Shown here: positions 58,815 through 64,000 of the stretch, piece after piece | Layout: every line of letters starts with the position of its first letter | Numbering within the stretch: the stretch's first letter is position 1 | Source: Litorivita sp040371945 | GTDB taxonomy: Bacteria; Pseudomonadota; Alphaproteobacteria; Rhodobacterales; Rhodobacteraceae | Assembly (NCBI RefSeq): GCF_040371945.1 | Contig: NZ_BAABWS010000001.1 | Location: 682,001 to 746,000 of the forward strand | Reading direction: 5' to 3' | Length of the DNA: 64,000 bases | Position numbers and translations under genes: made by a program | Notes under the pieces: generated by a model | Seen by the model: only the letters and a program-made list of their open reading frames with translations | Database searches by the model: none | What the model was told of the DNA's origin: nothing

Positions 58815-60563
58815 ATGAGCTATCTGGAGGTTGAACGCTCGCTGTCGGGGCGGCGCTGGGTCGGACCGGGGATCGAGGTGGACCGCGCCGCCGAGGCCAT
58901 TGCCCAAGACACCGGATTGCCGCGCCCCTTGTGCCAGACCTTGGCGCGGCGCGGCGTGCGCGCCGATGAGGCCGAGGCCTTTTTGAACCCGCAATTGCGC
59001 GACCTTCTGCCCGATCCGCGCAGCCTCAAGGATATGGAAAAAGCCGCCTCAAGGTTTCTGCACGCGCTCAAAAGCAAAGAGCGCATTGCGGTTTTTGCCG
59101 ATTACGATGTCGATGGCGGCACCTCTGCGGCGCTGCTGATCTGGTGGCTGCGCGATATGGGCCATAGCGCCACGCTTTATGTGCCCGACCGGATCGACGA
59201 AGGATACGGACCCAACGAGCCCGCAATGGCCGATCTGGCCAAGGATCACGACCTGATCATCTGCGTGGATTGCGGCACGGTCAGCCACGGGCCGGTGGCC
59301 GCCGCCAAGGGCGCGGATGTGGTCATTCTGGACCACCATTTGGGCGGCGAGGAGCTGCCCCCCGCTTTGGCCGTGGTCAATCCCAACCGTCAGGACGAGA
59401 GCGGCGATCTGGCGCATCTTTGCGCCGCTTCTGTGGTGTTTTTGATGCTGGTCGAGGCCAACCGGCAATTGCGCGAGGTCAAGGTGCAAGGACCTGATCT
59501 CATGGCGCTTCTGGACCTGGTGGCCTTGGCCACGGTGGCCGATGTCGCACCGCTCATCGGGGTCAACCGCGCGCTGGTGCGCCAAGGGCTCAAGGTCATG
59601 GCGCGCCGCGCAAGGCCTGGCATTGTGGCGCTGTCGGATGTGGCGCGGATGGATACCGCGCCCTCCTCCTATCACCTTGGCTTTTTGCTTGGCCCGCGGG
59701 TCAATGCGGGCGGGCGCATCGGGCAGGCCGACCTTGGCGCGCGGCTGCTTTCTACCGACAATATGCACAAGGCCAAGGCCATGGCCGAACGGCTCGATAT
59801 GCTCAACACCGAGCGGCGCGAGATCGAAACCTCGGTGCGCGCCGCCGCCATGGCACAGGCCGAAGCGCGCGGGCTGGACGCGCCTTTGGTTTGGGCCGCG
59901 GGCGAAGGATGGCACCCCGGCGTGGTCGGGATCGTCGCCAGCCGGATCAAGGAAGCCACCAACCGCCCCGCCGTGGTCATCGGCCTCGACGGCGATGAAG
60001 GCAAAGGATCGGGCCGCTCGATCTCAGGGGTGGATTTGGGCGCCTCGGTGCAAAAACTGGCCGCCGAGGGGCTGCTACTCAAGGGCGGCGGTCACAAAAT
60101 GGCGGCGGGCCTGTCGATGACGCGCGCGGGGCTGGAGGCGGCGATGGCGCGCTTGTCGGAGCTATTGGCCAAGCAAGGCGCGGGCAATGCCGGTCCTGCC
60201 GACCTCAAGCTCGACGGGATGCTGATGCCTGCTGCGGCGACGGTGGAGCTGATCGAAATGATCGAATCCGCCGGTCCCTTTGGCGCCTCTGCCGCCGCGC
60301 CGCGCTATGCCTTTGCCGATATGGAGATCAAATTCGCCAAACGCGTCGGCGACAGCCACCTCAAGCTCAGCTTTACGGACGGGATGGGGCCGCGCATCGA
60401 CGCGATCTGTTTTGGCGCCTTCGACACCGATCTGGGGCCACGATTGCTGGAGCATGACGGGATGCGATTCCATTTGGCAGGCCGGTTGGAGATCAACGAA
60501 TGGGGCGGGCGGCGCCAAGTGCAACTGCGCCTCGAAGATGCCGCGCCAGCGCATCGCGCATAA
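58815..60563 (+). CDS. recJ: Single-stranded-DNA-specific exonuclease RecJ
   Basis: A 582-aa 5'-3' exonuclease for recombination and repair. The DHH-family motifs are visible: DYDVDGG (residues 96-102), VDCGT, DHHLGG (from 173), and GLRVNAGGRIGQADLG-like VNAGGRIGQADLGARL, then the DHHA1 part with GGGHKMAAGLSM. The start ATG at 58815 has AAGG upstream (a TTG one codon earlier is possible). It is downstream of the VOC gene and ends 172 bp before tRNA-Glu. Confidence 0.96.
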   Translation: MSYLEVERSLSGRRWVGPGIEVDRAAEAIAQDTGLPRPLCQTLARRGVRADEAEAFLNPQLRDLLPDPRSLKDMEKAASRFLHALKSKERIAVFADYDVDGGTSAALLIWWLRDMGHSATLYVPDRIDEGYGPNEPAMADLAKDHDLIICVDCGTVSHGPVAAAKGADVVILDHHLGGEELPPALAVVNPNRQDESGDLAHLCAASVVFLMLVEANRQLREVKVQGPDLMALLDLVALATVADVAPLIGVNRALVRQGLKVMARRARPGIVALSDVARMDTAPSSYHLGFLLGPRVNAGGRIGQADLGARLLSTDNMHKAKAMAERLDMLNTERREIETSVRAAAMAQAEARGLDAPLVWAAGEGWHPGVVGIVASRIKEATNRPAVVIGLDGDEGKGSGRSISGVDLGASVQKLAAEGLLLKGGGHKMAAGLSMTRAGLEAAMARLSELLAKQGAGNAGPADLKLDGMLMPAAATVELIEMIESAGPFGASAAAPRYAFADMEIKFAKRVGDSHLKLSFTDGMGPRIDAICFGAFDTDLGPRLLEHDGMRFHLAGRLEINEWGGRRQVQLRLEDAAPAHRA

Positions 60564-60687
60564 GCCGTAAAGACCCGCCGCCTTTCGCGCCAGAGCGGTC
60601 AATTCCGCGCAAAACCGCGCAAAACCCATGTATATTCACCGTTTTTCAGGTCATTCAAAAAATCTGCAAAAAGTCGGAAATTATCTC

Positions 60688-60716
60688 TTGCACGGCGGGC
60701 AGGCTTTGCTTAAACA
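60688..60716 (+). promoter_or_regulatory. Probable sigma-70 promoter of tRNA-Glu
   Basis: TTGCAC (60688-60693) and TAAACA (60711-60716) are separated by 17 bp. The -10 element ends 19 bp before the mature tRNA start. The layout is the same as for the other two tRNA genes. Confidence 0.7.
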
Positions 60717-60735
60717 CCGCCTCACGCCAAGGCAT

Positions 60736-60810
60736 GGCCCGTTCGTCTATCGGTTAGGACGTCAGGTTTTCAACCTGAAAAGAGGGGTTCGACTCCCCTA
60801 CGGGCTGCCA
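60736..60810 (+). tRNA. tRNA-Glu (anticodon TTC)
   Basis: The 75-nt gene encodes a standard cloverleaf: acceptor arms GGCCCGT and ACGGGCT, T8, anticodon loop TTTTCAA with TTC, T arm GGTTCGACTCC, discriminator G and encoded CCA. A short perfect palindrome (60809-60828, CACTTTTCC/GGAAAAGTG) follows directly and may help termination, though no T run follows. Confidence 0.95.
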
Positions 60811-60950
60811 CTTTTCCTTGGAAAAGTGCCCCCGCCTGCCTCGCAAATCTGTCCCTCGAAGTATAGAGCATAGACCGCGCAACGGCTTCGCCTCGATCTG
60901 TGATGTGATCGGCCAAAGCGCCGCGCGCCGCCGCCTTGTAGCGCCGCGTT

Positions 60951-61994
60951 CTACCCTGCCTCGCGCCCCACAGGCGGCGCAAGATTGCGATCATCGCCGA
61001 GCAAATCATCGCTATAGAAGGTATGGCAGGCGCGGCCTTTGTGTTTGGAGGCATAGAGCGCGATATCGGCATCCGATAGCAGACGGACCGCATCGGGCGC
61101 GTCATAGTCGGTCGACAGCACCGTGCCAATCGAACCGGAAATCCGGCACATCTGACCGTTATAGGGCACCGGCTCCTCAAGCCGCGCAATCATCCGCCGC
61201 GCGATCTCTTCGAGTTTTTTGCGATCCGTCAGCCGGTTGAAAATCAACACGAATTCATCGCCGCCCACGCGGGCGACCGTATCCATATCGCGGGTCTCTT
61301 CGACCATAATTTTCGCGACCTTTTGCAAAACGGTATCACCCGCCGCATGGCCCATCGTGTCATTGACCGCCTTGAAGAAATCCAGATCGAGATGCATCAG
61401 GGCAAAGCTCTTTCCCCCCTCAAGCAACCGCCCGAGGATATGATCCATCGCGCGGCGGTTCTTCAGCCCCGTCAATGTATCGGTAAAGGCCTGTTCTTCG
61501 GCGGCGATCATCGCCCCTTGCAGGCGTTGGTTCAACGTGCGCGACGCCTCCATCGCGGCGGATTTCGCCTCGATCAGATAGAGCATTTCAATGGTCGGGT
61601 CGGTCACCGCAAAATCGCGGCTGGTCAGAGAATAATCGGCCAGCGCGTCGAGAATCGAAATACCGAAAGACAGGTTGATCAACACCCCCGCCTCATCCAT
61701 GCGCGGCACCATGACACCTTTGAGGTCGGTGCAGGGCGCATCGCGAAACCGCAGGTGCAATTTGCGCCCCATCAGCCCCATCAATCCGGCCATCGTTGCC
61801 TCGACACGCGGGCGGTTCAATTCGAACACCTCGAAGAACCGCTTGCCAATCAAGGCGTCACCGCCGCGCATTTTCTTGAGCGTCGGCCCCATATGGCGGA
61901 TATGGCCCGTGGCGCTGACGAAAATATGCATCGGGCACAAGACGTCCATCGCCGCGCCCGCTGTCTTGAGGAATTCTTCCTTGTCGATGATCAT
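60951..61994 (-). CDS. Diguanylate cyclase with HNOBA sensor domain
   Basis: A 347-aa protein. Residues 1-150 resemble the H-NOX-associated (HNOBA) domain, including SATGHIRHMGPTLKKMRGGD and KRFFEVFELNRPRVE. A short helical linker (AKSAAMEASRTLNQRLQGAM) leads to a GGDEF domain with the active site GGDEF at 244-248. The product-inhibition I-site RDMD is correctly placed five residues before it. It should make cyclic-di-GMP in response to a signal from the H-NOX protein. Its start is 2 bp after the H-NOX stop. Comparable pairs are known in roseobacters. Confidence 0.92.
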   Translation of the reverse strand: MIIDKEEFLKTAGAAMDVLCPMHIFVSATGHIRHMGPTLKKMRGGDALIGKRFFEVFELNRPRVEATMAGLMGLMGRKLHLRFRDAPCTDLKGVMVPRMDEAGVLINLSFGISILDALADYSLTSRDFAVTDPTIEMLYLIEAKSAAMEASRTLNQRLQGAMIAAEEQAFTDTLTGLKNRRAMDHILGRLLEGGKSFALMHLDLDFFKAVNDTMGHAAGDTVLQKVAKIMVEETRDMDTVARVGGDEFVLIFNRLTDRKKLEEIARRMIARLEEPVPYNGQMCRISGSIGTVLSTDYDAPDAVRLLSDADIALYASKHKGRACHTFYSDDLLGDDRNLAPPVGREAG

Positions 61995-61996
61995 GA

Positions 61997-62584
61997 TCAG
62001 CCCACCTTGGCCCCGAGATGAAAACTTTTGCCTTCGGTAAAATCGCTTTCCAGAAGACGGATTTCGATCCGTTCGCGCCCCTGCCCTGCCGCGCTGTAAT
62101 CGAGCATCACCAAAGCCCCGTAATCATCGGCCATCGCGCGCAAAAGGCCGAGCATCACATGCCCAAAGCCAGCCATCGAGGTTTCGAGCGAGAGGGCGAA
62201 ATATTCCGGCGAGCGTTCGGTCAATTCCATCGCCGGCAGGTCCAGATCCGACACCGCCAGACGCGCCCGCCCCGGTAAATCGTCGAGCGAGTGGAGAAAT
62301 TCGATGAAATTCACCCCGCCAAAGCGCAGCAGGCGCCGCAGAGCTTCGACCTTGGGGTTGGAGACAAGATAGGTGCCGATATCTTCAAGCACCTCCTCGC
62401 GCGGTTTGCGCAAGACGGTTTCGAGACTGGAGAGCACATCAAGCGTTTGTTGATCCTCATAGGTCAACATCGCCTCGAAAGAGCCAAAGCCCAAATCGGC
62501 ATGATGCATCACCTGCGCCCATGTGTCATCGCCATAGGTATCGCGGGTAAAGCTTTGAATGGCTGTATTGATTAATCCGTGCAT
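61997..62584 (-). CDS. H-NOX heme-nitric oxide binding protein
   Basis: A 195-aa protein of the H-NOX family. It begins MHGLINTAIQSFTRDTYGDD, has the typical middle and the proximal heme ligand His98 (IEFLHSL). The propionate-binding YxSxR motif expected around residues 133-137 is not there; the aligned positions are Leu133, Thr135, Met137 (in ALSLETSMAGF). The C-terminal part (LLRAMADDYGALVMLDYSA) is family-like. It should sense NO and act on the diguanylate cyclase encoded next. There is no strong promoter motif or NO-responsive box visible upstream. Confidence 0.88.
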   Translation of the reverse strand: MHGLINTAIQSFTRDTYGDDTWAQVMHHADLGFGSFEAMLTYEDQQTLDVLSSLETVLRKPREEVLEDIGTYLVSNPKVEALRRLLRFGGVNFIEFLHSLDDLPGRARLAVSDLDLPAMELTERSPEYFALSLETSMAGFGHVMLGLLRAMADDYGALVMLDYSAAGQGRERIEIRLLESDFTEGKSFHLGAKVG

Positions 62585-62740
62585 GGCCCTGCTCTTGGTC
62601 TCGTGCTGAACGCAAGATGGACCACGTGCGGTTAATATTTGCCCAATAGTTTCAATTGTAGCGATTAGTTGCGCCCCGCCCGACGATGCGCGGGGGCACG
62701 CGCCGGATGGGGCGAACGCGACGATGACGTGCTCGGTCTG

Positions 62741-64000
62741 CTAACGCCCCGCAGGCACAATTTCCGCATCCCCGATATAGAGCGCCATCCCGCTGCGCGG
62801 CGCGATGCGCAAATCGCCTGCCTTTATCTTGGCAATCATCTGTGCTGCCGCAGGTTTATCCAGCCACGGCCCGAGGCCAATCAACGACGAAGCTTGCGCC
62901 GCCAAGCTCGCGTCATCCTTGAACTCAAGAAGCCTCGCTTCCGGCGGATTGGCCACCACGATCAGGCCAAAACGCCGCCCGTCAAAGGCGTCAGGATCCA
63001 TCATATAGAGCACACAGCTCGCCTCGCCCGAAGGCTGCGCATTGGCGCAACTCTTCGCCCAACGTTTCATTAAGTTCGCCAGCCTCATCGCCGATGTAAC
63101 CAGCGGCATCTCGGCCCCTTCGGGATAGACGGCAACCGCCTCGCGCCATTTAGCAAGGTTTGCCAACATCTCGTCGCCTCGGCGGGCGCCAGACAAATCA
63201 TAGCGGCCCCGAGCCGTGCGGGCCGCGCCGATATCTGCCACAAGCGCCTCCATCCCCGCCGTCTTTGCCCGCTCTTCGAGACGCGCCAAGGCCGCGCGGC
63301 CCGCAAGACCATAGCTGGTCTTCAACGCATAGAGCGTGCGCCAATCGGTGCGGCCTTGCGCGCCTTGCGGCTGGGCATAAAGCGCCAGCATCCGCGCCTC
63401 CTGTGCCCGCGCAGAGATCGATTGCGCGTTCAACAACGGGGTCATCGACGCGGCCAGCCCGACCATCAAGGCCACCGCCAGATAAAGGTTCGCCTTGCGC
63501 AGCCGCCCCATCCACGACGCGCGAAATCCGCGCAGCACCGCACCCGCATAGGCAAGCGCATAAAGCGCAACATAGCCCGCCCCCATGGCCGCGCCGATGC
63601 GCTGCGGGGTCCATCCGTATTGCGCCACGCGCAGCCAGATCGCATAGACCGCAATCGCCGCCAGCGCGGGCAAAATCACCGCCTGAAGCTGCGCCGCGCC
63701 GCGCAAAAACCGGCTCTGCGCCGCTTCGCTATCGTCGCGGTCCACCAGTGCCGAAATCAACCCCGTCGCAATCGCCGCCATGACCAAGACCGAAACCACC
63801 GGCGACAGGCTCAGGGCCGAACCGCCCCGCAGCCCAAAAGGAAAGGCCACGATATAAAGCGCCGTCACCGCCAAAACCAAAGGCAGCATCACCCGCGCGA
63901 AGCGCACGAAAAGATAGGGCGTGATATAGCCGCTCATCTCATGCACCAAAGCCATCGCCAAACCGAACACCGCGCCCGAAAGCAAGAATGGCAAGGCATC
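62741..64000 (-). CDS. DUF4153 membrane protein, 5' end cut by window
   Basis: The reading frame is open to the right edge, so the N-terminus lies outside the window; at least 419 residues are visible. The first 200 visible residues hold at least five membrane helices. A typical DUF4153 segment is QYGWTPQRIGAAMGAGYVAL. The C-terminal part is soluble (RYDLSGARRGDEMLANLAKW, then DPDAFDGRRFGLIVVANPPE). The function is unknown. It lies upstream of the H-NOX operon on the same strand, 156 bp apart. Confidence 0.88.
   Translation of the reverse strand, partial: DALPFLLSGAVFGLAMALVHEMSGYITPYLFVRFARVMLPLVLAVTALYIVAFPFGLRGGSALSLSPVVSVLVMAAIATGLISALVDRDDSEAAQSRFLRGAAQLQAVILPALAAIAVYAIWLRVAQYGWTPQRIGAAMGAGYVALYALAYAGAVLRGFRASWMGRLRKANLYLAVALMVGLAASMTPLLNAQSISARAQEARMLALYAQPQGAQGRTDWRTLYALKTSYGLAGRAALARLEERAKTAGMEALVADIGAARTARGRYDLSGARRGDEMLANLAKWREAVAVYPEGAEMPLVTSAMRLANLMKRWAKSCANAQPSGEASCVLYMMDPDAFDGRRFGLIVVANPPEARLLEFKDDASLAAQASSLIGLGPWLDKPAAAQMIAKIKAGDLRIAPRSGMALYIGDAEIVPAGR

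Noticed and set aside
1..64000. CRISPR arrays, insertion sequences, prophage or integrative elements
   Set aside because: I saw no repeat-spacer pattern, no transposase, integrase or phage gene, and no tRNA-flanking direct repeats.

Overview
The window is chromosomal DNA of a GC-rich alphaproteobacterium, most likely a member of the Rhodobacterales (Roseobacter/Rhodobacter type). The signs are: the cluster of an SUV3-like helicase, an S4 protein, FdxA and CarD; his genes interspersed with a DUF2147 protein; MmcB with an alphaproteobacterial LexA box; a tRNA-His with A73 and no G-1; an rpoH and rpoD of alpha type; and an H-NOX/diguanylate cyclase pair. Coding density is high. I see no insertion sequence, prophage, CRISPR array or rRNA, so this looks like core chromosome.

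Layout. 1-3.3 kb: histidine biosynthesis (hisH end, hisA, hisF, hisE) with two unrelated small genes (DUF2147, DoxX-like) on the opposite strand. 3.3-8.6 kb: CoA-binding protein, rlmB, tRNA-Tyr, a GT8-like glycosyltransferase, a VOC protein and an O-acetylhomoserine sulfhydrylase. 8.7-15.5 kb: a 913-aa proline-rich membrane protein with a PilP/GspC-like tail, a Kef-type antiporter, and divergent cobT and cobS. 15.6-20.8 kb: minus-strand group TPR protein, SUV3-like helicase, S4 protein, fdxA, carD. 20.9-26.6 kb: SCP2 protein, lysophospholipase-like hydrolase, FAH-family hydrolase, M3 peptidase and membrane dipeptidase. 26.6-31.1 kb: rpoH, rluD, tRNA-His, mmcB and several small conserved proteins. 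31.3-41.9 kb: nrdR, ribD, ribE, ribB, ribH and nusB on the minus strand, split between ribD and ribE by a plus-strand capsule block (KpsS-like, Wza/KpsD-like lipoprotein, KpsC-like). 42-51 kb: YjbQ, a further KpsC/S-like protein, rpoD, dnaG and glutamate dehydrogenase. 51.1-53.7 kb: a three-gene TadG/TadE-like operon with a von Willebrand A domain. 53.8-64 kb: pirin, TetR, hom, recJ, tRNA-Glu, the H-NOX/GGDEF pair and the start-truncated DUF4153 protein.

How genes work together. The rib genes make riboflavin from the RibB/RibD branch onward, but the RibA half of RibB is degenerate, so GTP cyclohydrolase II must be encoded elsewhere. The capsule block supplies the Kdo-linker transferases and the outer-membrane export lipoprotein of a group-2-like capsule, but no ABC transporter is in the window. 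H-NOX and the diguanylate cyclase, 2 bp apart, form a probable NO to cyclic-di-GMP switch. cobT and cobS complete the lower ligand of cobalamin.

The most interesting signals not explained by ordinary genes are: five GANTC (CcrM-type) sites in 82 bp upstream of rpoD; a 47-bp dispersed repeat with 11-bp internal units present twice (43 of 47 identical) in two distant intergenic gaps; a 307-bp gap next to mmcB holding a long imperfect hairpin that could be a structured RNA; a LexA-type box at the mmcB start; and an H-NOX protein that keeps the proximal His but appears to lack the YxSxR heme-propionate motif.
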